A DNA stretch of 56,221 nt from Chrysophaeum taylorii. Its lineage: Eukaryota; Sar; Pelagophyceae; Pelagomonadales; Pelagomonadaceae. Below are positions 9,645 through 18,804 of this stretch, piece by piece. Position numbers and translations under genes: made by a program. The stretch's first letter is position 1. Every line of letters starts with the position of its first letter. A model generated the notes under the pieces. The model saw only the letters and a list, made by a program, of their open reading frames with translations. It did not search any database and was not told the DNA's origin. The stretch is from positions 1 through 56,221 of the forward strand of contig JAQMWT010000345.1 of the NCBI GenBank assembly GCA_029834535.1, written 5' to 3'.

Positions 9645-9913
9645 CGCCCATTTCCCCACTTGCCTGCCTGCAACCTGACTTACCCTGATTGTTGCCCTGG
9701 TATTGACCTTGCACTTAGGGGGTGTCATCTCGACACCTTCACCTGCGCTCCCACTGCTGGACCCAATGTACCGGGCATTTGTATTGCTTTCTTGCTGTCT
9801 TCTTGATATTACCCTCATTTGATTGTCCGATTTCGTGATGGCGTGAGGTATTGCGCGCTGAGATCGGCGTGTGGTGGTTTCACCCGCGGTTCGGGTTGGG
9901 AGAAGGGTTGTTG
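9634..9913 (+). repeat. gypsy 3' LTR
   Basis: Starts TGTGGCAGTAACGCCC directly after a G-rich tract (TAGGGGGCTCC) that may serve as the polypurine tract. It matches 719-1001. The integrase stop codon is inside its first bases. It ends ...GAAGGGTTGTTG, followed by AGGCC. Confidence 0.85.
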
Positions 9914-10326
9914 AGGCCCCCGTCCGGCCAGGAGGGCGGGTATCTGAGAAAACCACTACAGGTCCGTAGAGAGCCAGCCGGTTCTCGGCGCGTACGTGGC
10001 ACAAGCGCCCAATGATCGATGACAGCTCGAGGTGCGCTGGTGAGGGTATGCGAATGGGACGCATGGCAAAGAGGTCGCGGGCACGTCTGCGATGGATGGT
10101 GATGCTGAGCGCGCGGACTAGGCGCGTTGCAGTTGCGGGATATGCATCGGCGACACTCAAACACCCATCCATCGCCAATCATAGTCATTCGTGCGCTGGA
10201 CAATGAGAGGAACATGGTTGAGGATACGGGCGCACGCCCGCCCTTGCTCATGCCGCCCCTGGCTGCTAGTCCGAGCAGCACCTCGAGCACGTTTCGTAAC
10301 AACACGAGCTCTATCATAACGAGTTA
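9914..10326 (-). other. unassigned sequence between gypsy LTR and SNARE remnant
   Basis: On the minus strand, fragments such as MIELVLLRNVLEVLLGLAAR and, in another frame, DAYPATATRLVRALSITIHR look protein-like, but no single frame stays open and nothing was recognised. It may be the 3' part of a decayed gene into which the gypsy element inserted. Joining the flanks at the AGGYC duplication keeps one minus-strand frame open, which could be chance. Confidence 0.3.
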
Positions 10327-10637
10327 TTAGATTCTGCCTTTGTTTGTGGCGAGACGATATGCGAGGAGGACGTCGACCGAAAAAAGGAAGAGAACGACGA
10401 GCCAGAGCCGAAGTTTCTCCTTGAAAATGCGGTACGCCATGAGACGAAGGACAGATTTAGCTTCGCGTACTGTCTCCTCCGTTTCGCCGATGCGAGTCTC
10501 CGCTCGTTCGAGCTGTGACCCTGATCTTGGAGCTGGCCGAGCGTCGCGGCAGCGACGCGCTCGGTCTCGGCGACCGTCTTCGTCGCGCTCTCCAGCACCT
10601 CCTCGGTCGTCGCCGCTGGCATTTGTATGCTAGTCAT
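10327..10637 (-). pseudogene. Vti1-like Qb-SNARE C-terminus, frame-disrupted
   Basis: The minus strand encodes a SNARE coiled coil and tail anchor spread over three registers. The first piece, from the ATG at 10637, carries TKTVAETERVAAATLGQLQD. The second has SQLERAETRIGETEETVREA then LRLMAYRIFKEKLRLWLVVL, a coiled coil with a central glutamine (zero layer) leading into a hydrophobic anchor. The third gives the last residues before TAA at 10327-10329. The heptad pattern and QLER context resemble Vti1 proteins, which mediate Golgi/endosome vesicle fusion. The register changes are single-base events; one lies in a seven-base homopolymer. The N-terminal Habc domain was not found upstream, so the gene is partial, broken, or has undetected exons. 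Confidence 0.5.
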
Positions 10638-11855
10638 TCCTTGACCTCGACCCTAATAAGTTAACGTCGGTCGATGCGCTCGTCGCCGTAGTCGCCGCGT
10701 TGTGACCACGCGAAATAGCGAGGGGCCCGCCGGACCGAGCCAGGCGGTCAAGGCCTTCTTGGCCGGGAAGATCAACGCGGAAGGCGGAATTTATTTGACC
10801 GCTTGGAAGCGTCGGGGCGATTGTGGAAGAAACAGAGAGAAGCTCCTGACATGAATTCCTTCGGATTTGCAGCGACTGGGTAGCTGGAATATCGAATGGA
10901 CCGTAAGCGATTCCACGTTCACGAGGAAAGTCATATCGCGAAAGCTGCTCCAAGAACAAGGTGGGCAACCTGCTCGGGAGGATGACGGAGAGATGCTCGC
11001 GGGTCGTGGCTCCGATGATGACAATGATGATGACGACGGCGAAAATCACGATTGGACTTGAAATCTGGTGTTGGGGGCTTGGGTCTGGGACGTGCGGGCG
11101 AGCAAGCGAGCGCGCCGCAAGCAAGAACGTCGCTGGACCTGGGCTTGGAACAAAATTTGGGCTTGGTCTTCTTGGCCCCTGGTTTGGGCTTGGGTTTGGA
11201 AAGAAGCTTGCGTGTGTGTGTTTCTGTTTCTTCTGAGTGCCACGTTGTTGGTCGGTCTGTCGTCTTCCGCTCTTCCGCAGGTGTCTTTGTTTGGAGGAGC
11301 TGTGTTGGCTCTTCGAGTTTTGGGGGGAGTTTCCACTCTTTCTCTCGGCTTGCGGGGCGGGCTGTTGGGTGGGCCGCTGCGCTGCCGATTTAGGCGGGCT
11401 TTTCTCTGCATCAGCCCCTCGAGCGCCATAGGGGGGGCGAGCACATGTACAGGTGTGCTGCCTTTGTTTGGAGGAGCTGTGTGTTTTCTCTTCTTCGGGT
11501 CAAGGGGGTGGGTGGTGGTAACTCCTGACCGCTGAGGCTTACCCCCGCTTCTCCACGCTTTTACCCGTTCAACGGAACCCTTTCTTATTGCTTTCCTTAT
11601 GATGTCAAGAAGGGATTTTATCCTACTGACGTCACCCACTGTTCTTTCGATAAGAGAGTATTTTGTGCTATATACCATAAATCAACTCTCCAGGTCTCTC
11701 TGCTTACAAGCATATTCGACCATAAACCCCGTAGACGGATAATAATGATACAAGATTTTGTGTTCGAAAATGAGTATACCGCCATGTTGATTGGTATCAT
11801 ATGATAATCTGGAAAAAAAAGTGTCTGCGGCTCGCAACAACTCTCGTGTAAAGAG
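10638..11855. other. intergenic, low-complexity stretches, no supported gene
   Basis: GAT/GAC-rich repeats occur at about 11012-11040. A GGGCTTGG-rich tract at 11140-11210 would encode W-rich or Q-rich peptides depending on strand. The string TGTTTGGAGGAGCTGTGT occurs twice (about 11287 and 11466) in a GC-rich segment. The last 200 bp before the next ATG are AT-rich and may be its promoter. Open frames here lack recognisable domains. Confidence 0.4.
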
Positions 11856-12015
11856 ATGATCCTGCCGGTGATGTCGTTAGTGGTGACGAACCCGAGGGCA
11901 GGGAGCTGTCAGCTGGGTGGGTTTGTCGCCGTCGCTGAGGCGGTTGTCGCGGTTGGCGAGGAGGCCCGGGCTGCGGCGGTTCTGGGCGAGGCCGAGATCT
12001 GCTTCAGTGGTTCGT

Positions 12016-12052
<37 letters not shown>

Positions 12053-13328
12053 TTGGTCGTGTGGAGCGCGCGGGAGCGGGGAAGCGATGGTGTCCGCTCC
12101 TCCCGGGGCCGCGCGGCTCATGGCCCGGGCGTTGGTGAACGAGAGCGTCGTCGCGGAGTCGCCCGAGATCGAGTTCGAGGTGGTGGGCGAGGGTCCGGCG
12201 TGCTCTAGAGGTAGTCACCCGTTTCCGGCGTCCGCGGCGTCCCGGCGCGCGGCGGCCGCATTGCTCCGGCGCGATGGCGTGGGACTGGTGGTGAACTGGC
12301 CGCGACCGGGCGAAGTTGCGCGGTCGCGCAATTTTGCGTTGTCGTTGAGCCTCGCGCGATCGAACGGGAGCGCGGCGGCCGTCGAGGGAACGGCGCGGAT
12401 ACGCGTCTGGGGCGATCGCGTGGTCTCGAGGCTCGTAGATGTGAGGCGCGGGGGGTTTGTGGAGATGAGCGTGCCGTTTGCGGGGTGGGCGGCGGTGAAG
12501 GTCGAGGCTGGCGGGCTGGAAGCGCCGTGGTTCGAAGTGTATTTCGACCGCGAAGCCAAGGGCGGTAGGGTTATCGAGGACGCGAACGAGGCGGAGGAGG
12601 CGTGCCTCGTGCTGTGTCATTGGACCGAGAGCCTCGAGTGGATTCCGTACCAGCCGTACCCGGCAATCGTGTACGAGAAAAGGCGAGAGTTGCGGGGAGG
12701 GCGTCGCACTCGACGGCGCGCAACACCGCGAACGAGGCGTCGGCCTACCTCCAGTACATCGTCGACTACTACCACAAACTTCCCGCGATGTCTGTTTTTG
12801 CACAGCCATCGCTACGCGTATCACCAGGAGGACGTGCTGACAATCCTGAACGATCTGCAGCCCGTCGACTCCTACTGCAACCTCAACTCGGCCGCGTGGG
12901 GGACTCGCGAAGATCCGGAACGACGGCTCTTGTACCGCGATCACCGCGCCTGGGTCGAGCGCGCTTTGGGCGAACCAATTCCCGACCTGTTGCTCGACCG
13001 GTGTTGCGCGCAGTTCGCGGTGCATCGCGACCGTATCCTTTCGAGGCCCCGGGAATTTTACGAAGAGGCGCTCGAGGTGGCGCTGGACCCCGCGCTCGAC
13101 GAGGCCGACCCCGAGCAGAATCGCCAGCGCGGCCTGTTGTTCGAGTGGCTGTGGCACCACATCTTTGGCGAGCCCCCGATTGCCCCCGACGTCGCCGCGC
13201 TCGTCCCGGATATCGCAGAACTTGACATCGTCTACCTGCGCGACAGGCCGGCCTGCCTCCGACCCGCAACGCCACCATCGCCCAATATAGCCCTCGTCGA
13301 TTTTCCGGGGGGGGGGGTTCGTCGATAA
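11856..13328 (+). CDS. DUF3431-family protein with N-terminal polyalanine region
   Basis: A 490-residue frame from the ATG at 11856. The N-terminal half holds a poly-Ala run coded by a (CAG/GCA)n microsatellite at about 12018-12050 and a beta-rich segment of unknown function. The C-terminal half matches DUF3431: ESLEWIPYQPYPAIVYEK, then NTANEASAYLQYIVDYYHKL, then FLHSHRYAYHQEDVL and YCNLNSAAWG. DUF3431 proteins are often secreted or glycosyltransferase-associated; function here is unknown. The NTANEAS portion is in another register: one extra base in an A4 run near 12682 and one missing base in a T5 run near 12800 compensate each other. The gene converges on the next one with only about 60 bp between stops, filled by GAA and TAA repeats. 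Confidence 0.75.
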
Positions 13329-13388
13329 GAAGAAGAAGAAGAAGAAGAAGAAGGAAGTAATAATAATAATTAATTCTCACTTCGTCCG

Positions 13389-15374
13389 TCAGTCGTAGAT
13401 GGGGCAGAAGGTGTTGAAGGCGAGGTCGCAAAAGTGACCGGGGTCGTTGTAGCGCTTGTTCTGGTTGAGGGCGTCGATCTGGTCTACTTGGTCCGAAGAA
13501 AGCTCGAAATCGAAGAGCGCGAGATTTTCGCGGAGACGGTGGGGTTTGCTGGATTTGGGAATGACGGCCGTGCCGCGCTGGACCCCCCACCGGAGAAGGA
13601 TTTGGGCGGGGGTTTTGTCTCGAGATTTGGCGATCGCCAGGACCACCGGGTGCGAGAGGAGGGAGTCCTCGGGGGTCGCCATGTCGAGCTCGACGTACGA
13701 TGCCGAACCAAGGTTGGAGAAGGCCATCACCTGGACGCCCCTTTCCCGCGCGAAGCGAAGGAGACGCGACTGCGCGTTCCGCGGATGCATTTCCACCTGT
13801 AGCACGGCCGGCTTGACTTTCGCGTACTGGAGGACCTGGTGGAGGTGGGCAGTGTTGATGTTGCAACACCCAATGTTCTTCGCGAGGCCCCGGGCGTGGA
13901 GCCGTTCCATGCCGCGCCACGTCTGCTCGTAGGTGACGCCTCGGGCCAACTCCATTCTCGGAAACTTGGCGGCCGGATCGTAGACCCATTCCGGCGGGTA
14001 CCGGGTCGACACGGGCACGTATTTCTGGGCGATCGGAAAGTGAATCAGGTAGAGGTCGAGGTACTCGAGCTGGAGGTCTTCGAGGGTCTTGGAGAGGCCC
14101 TCCTCGACGCGAGCGTGGAACGAATTCCAGAGCTTAGAAACGACGAAGAGATCTTCTCGGCGGCACAGCCCTTCCTCGATGGCTCGCTTGATCCCGCGAC
14201 CCGTCTCCTGCTCGTTTCCATAGTCGCAGGCTGAATCAATCAGCCGGCACCCCGCCTTGATGGCCTCGTACACCACTTCTTCGGCATCCCGCAGCTTCCA
14301 GCATCCCAGACCGACCGACGGCAAAAGGTCGCCGCTCGAGAGCGCGAGATGCGTTCCTCCTCCTCCTCCTCCTCCCGGCAATACGGATTTCGGGCCGCGG
14401 GAGATCGAAGCATAGATGCGCCGCACCCCTTCGTTATCAAACGGCTGCCGCGCGTGGCACGCGACAGTGTTGTCGACGATCATAAAATCACCGGGTCGCC
14501 ACTCGCGAGCGAACTGGTTGGACCGCAGCCACGCGTCGACGGCTCCGACGACGTCGCGCGGCAGCGGCGATCCATCCGCGGCGAAGACCACCGCCTTGGT
14601 CGGATCGTTCCGCTTGTCCACCCAACCCGTCGCGGCCGCGATAATCTGGTTGAAAAAGGCCGTATTCCCGTTCGAAGCCGCCCGCGTCGCCTCGAGCGGC
14701 GGACTCGTCACGCGTAGGTCTTGGTTCTCGAGCCATTCCCATTCGTAGCCCTGCTTCCGCATCGCCGCTTCGGCCTCCTCTTTCGACTCGACCCCAAACA
14801 TCGACCTCCACGACCGTCCCAACGCTGACCCCGGGTCGTCCTCGGAGGGTGCCACCTTGACGTACCTCACCCCTCCGTTCAATTTGGCCAAAAAATCTGG
14901 AAATTCTCTCGCGAGCATCTCGTAGGCCCAATCGGATCGCGCGATCGGGGTCGCGCCGCCCTCGCAGCTATTTTCGGCGCAATAAAAGCATATGTGCTCG
15001 GGCGGGTCGGGCGTCTGCGCGAGCTCGTGGTGAAACGGTATCGGTTCGCTCGGCGGACTCTCGTTCGTCGTTACGACCTGCAACCCTCGCGGCCCCACGA
15101 TCATCTTCCGCACCGCCGCACCCCCCGTGTATTCCATCTCGCGCAGACCCGTCTTGCTCAGCACCGCGGCCCACTCCTCGCCGCTCCGGACATCACCGCC
15201 GCAAAACAACACGGCGCCGCACTCGCTCGCGGCCCGCAGCAACGCCTCCCGATGACACCCGACGTACTCCTGGAGCGTCACGAAATTCTTCCCCGAACAC
15301 CGCAGCACCACGGGAAACCCCTCGCTCTCCACAACGACGCCAGACGACGACTCGAGCAGCCCCTTCCACGACAT
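13389..15374 (-). CDS. fusion of TauD/clavaminate synthase-like dioxygenase and aldo/keto reductase
   Basis: A 661-residue intact frame. I chose the ATG at 15374; the frame also has a GTG two codons upstream. Residues about 1-330 are an Fe(II)/2-oxoglutarate dioxygenase of the TauD type. The metal motif is FHHELAQ (H115-x-E117, the HxE form known from clavaminate synthase-like members), and the second histidine and arginine lie in VACHARQPFDNEGVRR. A seven-glycine linker (about 334-340) coded by a CTC repeat follows. Residues about 341-661 are an aldo/keto reductase of xylose-reductase type, with tetrad D380, Y385 (SACDYGNE), K414 (VVSKLWN) and H445 (LYLIHFP). Both halves keep catalytic residues, so oxidation and carbonyl reduction may be coupled on one substrate. 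The substrate is unknown. Confidence 0.88.
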   Translation of the reverse strand: MSWKGLLESSSGVVVESEGFPVVLRCSGKNFVTLQEYVGCHREALLRAASECGAVLFCGGDVRSGEEWAAVLSKTGLREMEYTGGAAVRKMIVGPRGLQVVTTNESPPSEPIPFHHELAQTPDPPEHICFYCAENSCEGGATPIARSDWAYEMLAREFPDFLAKLNGGVRYVKVAPSEDDPGSALGRSWRSMFGVESKEEAEAAMRKQGYEWEWLENQDLRVTSPPLEATRAASNGNTAFFNQIIAAATGWVDKRNDPTKAVVFAADGSPLPRDVVGAVDAWLRSNQFAREWRPGDFMIVDNTVACHARQPFDNEGVRRIYASISRGPKSVLPGGGGGGGTHLALSSGDLLPSVGLGCWKLRDAEEVVYEAIKAGCRLIDSACDYGNEQETGRGIKRAIEEGLCRREDLFVVSKLWNSFHARVEEGLSKTLEDLQLEYLDLYLIHFPIAQKYVPVSTRYPPEWVYDPAAKFPRMELARGVTYEQTWRGMERLHARGLAKNIGCCNINTAHLHQVLQYAKVKPAVLQVEMHPRNAQSRLLRFARERGVQVMAFSNLGSASYVELDMATPEDSLLSHPVVLAIAKSRDKTPAQILLRWGVQRGTAVIPKSSKPHRLRENLALFDFELSSDQVDQIDALNQNKRYNDPGHFCDLAFNTFCPIYD

Positions 15375-15447
15375 CAACACCCTGTATTCTGCGTTGTCTG
15401 TCTGTCTGCTTGAGAAATAAACAACGGAACATAAGTATAAGCAAGTT

Positions 15448-15940
15448 CAAGGCCAGTAAGTTCACCTAGTCCCAATCTCTAACCCCAAGTAAGTTCACCT
15501 GTCCCCGTTAAGTTCACCTAGTCCCAATCTCTAACCCCAGTAACTAACTAACTAACTAACTAACTAACTTCGGACCTCTCCCGGCCATGGGAGCCAGGCT
15601 GGGCCGGTAGTAGCCGGTCCAGGATCACAGAGCAAAAAAATCACACAGTTGGGGTAGAAGCTCGGCGTAACCCCAATCTCTATAGTTCGGCGTAAACCCA
15701 CACCCACTCACCCCACTCTCCTTCGAGCTCGTCGCTCTCACCCCCGCCAATCTAAGCTGCTTTGATCCGCACACGCCGCTAACCTTTGAGTTTACTCTAA
15801 AAGCCCCAGTAAGTTCGCACTTGGTCTCATCAGTAAGTTCACCTGGTTGGTCACTAAGTTCACCTAGTCCCAATCTCTAACCCCAGTAAGTTGTCCTGGT
15901 TCCAGTAAGTTCACCTGGTCCCAGTAAGTTCACCTACAGC
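15448..15940 (-). repeat. interspersed AGTAAGTTCACCT repeats of the Helitron-like unit
   Basis: At least seven copies of (C)AGTAAGTTCACCT, often followed by AGTCCCAATCTCTAACCCC or GGTCCC, lie at irregular spacing. The reverse complement, AGGTGAACTTACT, recurs in the inverted copy at 45550-45893. In both copies they sit at the same end, downstream of the helicase, which suggests a subterminal transposase-binding array (inference). Confidence 0.7.
15540..15667 (-). mobile_element. SINE-like insert, truncated copy
   Basis: In reverse orientation it carries the (GTTA)n tail (seven or more units) and the adjacent GGTCTGAAG / CCATGGCCGGGAGAGG-type end shared with the inserts at 31308-31700 and 34003-34364. 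TAACCCCA flanks it at 15532-15539 and 15668-15675, a plausible 8-bp target duplication. It is nested in the Helitron repeat array. Confidence 0.6.
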
Positions 15941-15944
15941 GCGC

Positions 15945-16560
15945 GTGTAGACGCCGGGAGGGGGCTTATCGGTATTGCGCAGCACGTGTGGGGTAGGGTG
16001 GAGTCGTCGACCCAGAAGAGGATATCCTCGGGGTTGCCGATCGACAGAGAGCCACGTAGAGCTGGACGTGACAGAAGACGGGCTTGGGCAAGAGGACGCC
16101 GACTTCGCGGGGCGTCTGGCCCTGGCTCTTGTTGATCGTTTGGCGTCGGCGGGCCTTACGGGATACAGGTTGGAGGAGCCTCGGTGACAACGACACGATC
16201 GATCATGTATCTGGTACCGTTGCAGTGGCCGTGCGACGGGTCGAGGTTGCGAAGACATTAAGCTCGCGATCAAAGTCAGCATGCCGTTGGTTGTCAGGGA
16301 GTTGAAAACTCGACTGTAAAGAGCGAGGCGTCGGCTTCCGACCCAACCTAGTCGGCCGAAAAGAACTCCGACGCCTCGTCTCCGGGAAAAAAAAAGGCCG
16401 CGCGGTCATTCATGCGCGCGTTGTCAGCATCGACAACATCGTTTCGACGGGGCGTGAGAATGGCGCGCTGGCTAAAAGAGCCGCCGCGGGTCGTGGAAAT
16501 AGTCTGCGAGGTCGCCGTAGACGGCTTGGAGGATCACTGTCTGGCTCGCGGGCCTACCTG
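15945..16560 (-). pseudogene. Helitron PIF1-like helicase C-terminal fragment (copy A)
   Basis: Read on the minus strand over several registers: ILQAVYGDLADYFHDPRRL and RAILTPRRNDV, then LRNLDPSHGHCNGTRYMIDR, then TINKSQGQTPREVGVLLPKP and CHVQLYVALCRS. These match helicase motifs of Helitron Rep-Hel proteins (LRNLDP..G.CNGTR and TINKSQGQT..VG....PVF.H.QLYVA.SR). Frameshifts between blocks show it is dead. The upstream Rep and helicase N-terminus are absent. Confidence 0.8.
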
Positions 16561-16735
16561 ATCCTTACCCTAAATGGAGGGACAAACCCACCCACCCCGC
16601 CCGTCAGGCACATCCCTCATACCCCACAAACCCACCCACATCCTTCATGCTCCCCCCACACACCCCCCCTCTTAGCAGTCGACATTTAAAGACAGACAAA
16701 CAGACAGACAGACAGACAAACATCTGTCGATTAGT

Positions 16736-18804
16736 AGTAAGGATAATGGATAAGAGCGTTTGGGCAAATAGGCATACTCGTTTCTGACCACCCATTATAC
16801 AGATAGCGCACAATTGCCACCACCACCACCCGGCCATCGAAAGTGCAAGAGACGCTCACGACGTCGAAAATTCCAGAAGATGCCTGCCGTATGATCCGAC
16901 TTTTCGGGGGTTCCAGCTCCACAAAGGCAATACCACTCTAACGCCACCAAGACGAAGGATATGGTGAGGGCGCCAAGCTCGGCGACCAGATGCTGCTCGA
17001 GATGGAAGAGTCACCTCTCTTCGTTAGCGGTGGTTCATCCTCGAGGAGGGCAATGCCCTTCTACCACAACTCATACGATTCCTTGCTGGCGAAAGTGTGA
17101 AGCAGCCGAATGACGTTGCCGGCTATCCTCGGCATCGTTTGGCTCTTGATGTGGTTGGGAGCACTGGCGTAGCGTGAGGTGTGGCGGCGACGTCCGGCAC
17201 CAGCATTTATCGTGCTCATTGGAGTGATGTCTTTGTCTTCATGATGCATTCTCGTGAGAGCGGAAAGCGTCGAGCATTGAGATACGGTCCGTCGCGGAAG
17301 AACGAAGCCGTCTCGCCACCAATCGATTCGATCGGGGCAGCAACACGCGTTTGGGGCGAGCTGTTGGCATGATCTACGTTTGCATATGCACGTCGCGCCC
17401 TGCGCAGCAGCTGCTCGTGAAAAAAAATCGTCCTTCACGTCGGCCGTGAGCTTACGAGCAGAAACTTCTGGCGCCAGATTTTCGCGAAGTAAGAAAAAAA
17501 GCTCGCTCCCGACGAAAAAATCTTCCTTGATCGAGCGGTGTTCGTTTTCGCATACAAAACAGCGATTCAAAGTCAGCGTCGCGAAGTACGTGCCACCATA
17601 TGATTGGGATGGAGACAAGATTCGATCTTAAACGGTAGCCTTTAAAACGGAAAGAAAACGCCGTTGGGGCGCTCGCCGTGCGATTGGACGGGTGTTCAGC
17701 GAGCATTGTGGGCATCGATGTGCGGCCGTCAAGCGATCGCGCGGCTAGCTCAACGAGTTGAAGGTATACGGCGGCAAGTTTGAAGGGCTCGCAACGCGAG
17801 GAGTTTCAGTGGAAAAACACCGCGCGTGCCTTATCGTCGTCGGCGTAACTCGCCACATCGCTTCCCGACGGCGAGGTGTTGGCAAGCGCGTCGGCTGCGT
17901 GATTTGCGACGATGGCTAAGAGAGCCACAGTGTCATTCTGTCAGCGACTTCCACGACTCCAATATCATGGCGAGAAGCGGGCAGCGCGTCTGCAGACGCG
18001 CGTCTCGAGCTGCGCGTGCTCGCGCGCCGGGCAGCTGCCCGTCGATCGCACGTTGCCTCGGCTTGGATTTCAGTGCTGAGTTTGGCAGGGTATTTCGAGC
18101 CACGTCTCACCTGCTCCCCGGCGGCACATTCGCGAGACGAAGCGTGATCCCGGACACCACCGCCGCCGCCGCCGCCGCCGCCGAGCGCTCGCGAGAATGC
18201 ACTCGTATCGAAGCGACAGCGAAAGGGCCCCATTCGGCTTGGAGAACCACCGCATTTCTCCAAGGGCGTAGCAGCTGCCGCCGTCGCGAGCTGTGAAGAG
18301 ACGTTGAGTCGCTGGCAGTTGTGCTATGTGGCGAGCATCGAGCAGACACAGACGCGGCGAGCGCTGGCTTTCTTCCGCTTTCTTTTTTCCCGGCGTGGCT
18401 CGACCGCTTCGCGCTGCGCTGCGAAAGGCGACCTACTTCGACGAGGATCGCACAAGAGTCGGCGGCCGCCTCGAGGTCCTCCGTCTTGGCCGCGAATCCT
18501 GTGGTCGCGTGCAAACCACCGTCGTTGGCCGAATCTCGACACAAGGTGGCCGTCCGTGTTGAAAACTTTTGACCCCAGAAAATCTAACCCGACAAATCTG
18601 GCGAAAAAAAAATAAGGGGGTGTCGTGTCGTGTCGTGTCGTGTCGGCCTTCGCGCTCGGGTGCTCGGGAAAAGAGCGCGTAGGACCCTTCCACATGGGGG
18701 CATGGTCGCGACTCGAGGTTGTTGTTCAATATCATATGACCGGCGGGCCGTTCGTACGGGTTCTGCGAAGAAAAAAAGTCCGTTTGTTGTTGTAGTAGAA
18801 CGCG
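16736..18804. other. 2-kb region without a supported gene
   Basis: Several open frames exist on both strands, but their starts are not ATG or their composition is that of GC-rich noise. Low-complexity elements are a (CAC)n stretch near 16818, (GCC)n at about 18160-18182, and a GTGTC pentamer repeat at 18621-18645. The last 150 bp are the likely promoter of the channel gene. Nothing here resembles a known protein family to me. Confidence 0.4.

Larger units (their letters stand above)
719..9913 (+). mobile_element. Ty3/gypsy LTR retrotransposon encoding a C5 DNA methyltransferase
   Basis: The element spans about 9.2 kb between two roughly 280-bp direct LTRs. Module order is short coiled-coil ORF1, gag, zinc-finger-like motif, retropepsin-like region, C5 cytosine methyltransferase, RT, RNase H, integrase, GPY/F-like end. 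RT before integrase defines Ty3/gypsy order. The gag-to-RT frame is open for 1791 codons. RNase H and integrase lie in the same frame, but paired small indels near 7530/7570 and 8030/8190 interrupt it. The LTRs differ at roughly ten aligned positions plus several indels, so the insertion is not recent. A possible target duplication AGGTC/AGGCC has one mismatch. Confidence 0.93.
15437..16735 (-). mobile_element. Helitron-like remnant, copy A
   Basis: This segment is an inverted, diverged copy of 44089-45893. On the minus strand it begins near ACTACTAATCGACAG, has a TTTG/TCTG microsatellite and a G-rich tract, then a helicase C-terminus, and ends in many AGTAAGTTCACCT-type repeats. The helicase resembles the PIF1-like helicase of Helitron Rep-Hel proteins. 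The Rep part is missing, so it is a truncated or non-autonomous unit. Boundaries come from comparing the two copies. Confidence 0.65.

Noticed and set aside
11046..11678. W-rich or Q-rich frames over the GGGCTTGG tract
   Set aside because: Repeat-driven composition on both strands, with no conserved motif.
11877..13160. 427-codon frame antisense to the DUF3431 gene
   Set aside because: H/R/P-rich composition shadow; no motif; the sense strand carries the family signature.
17061..17618. 185-codon minus-strand frame
   Set aside because: It begins at a non-ATG codon, has no recognisable domain, and sits in a region of noisy open frames.
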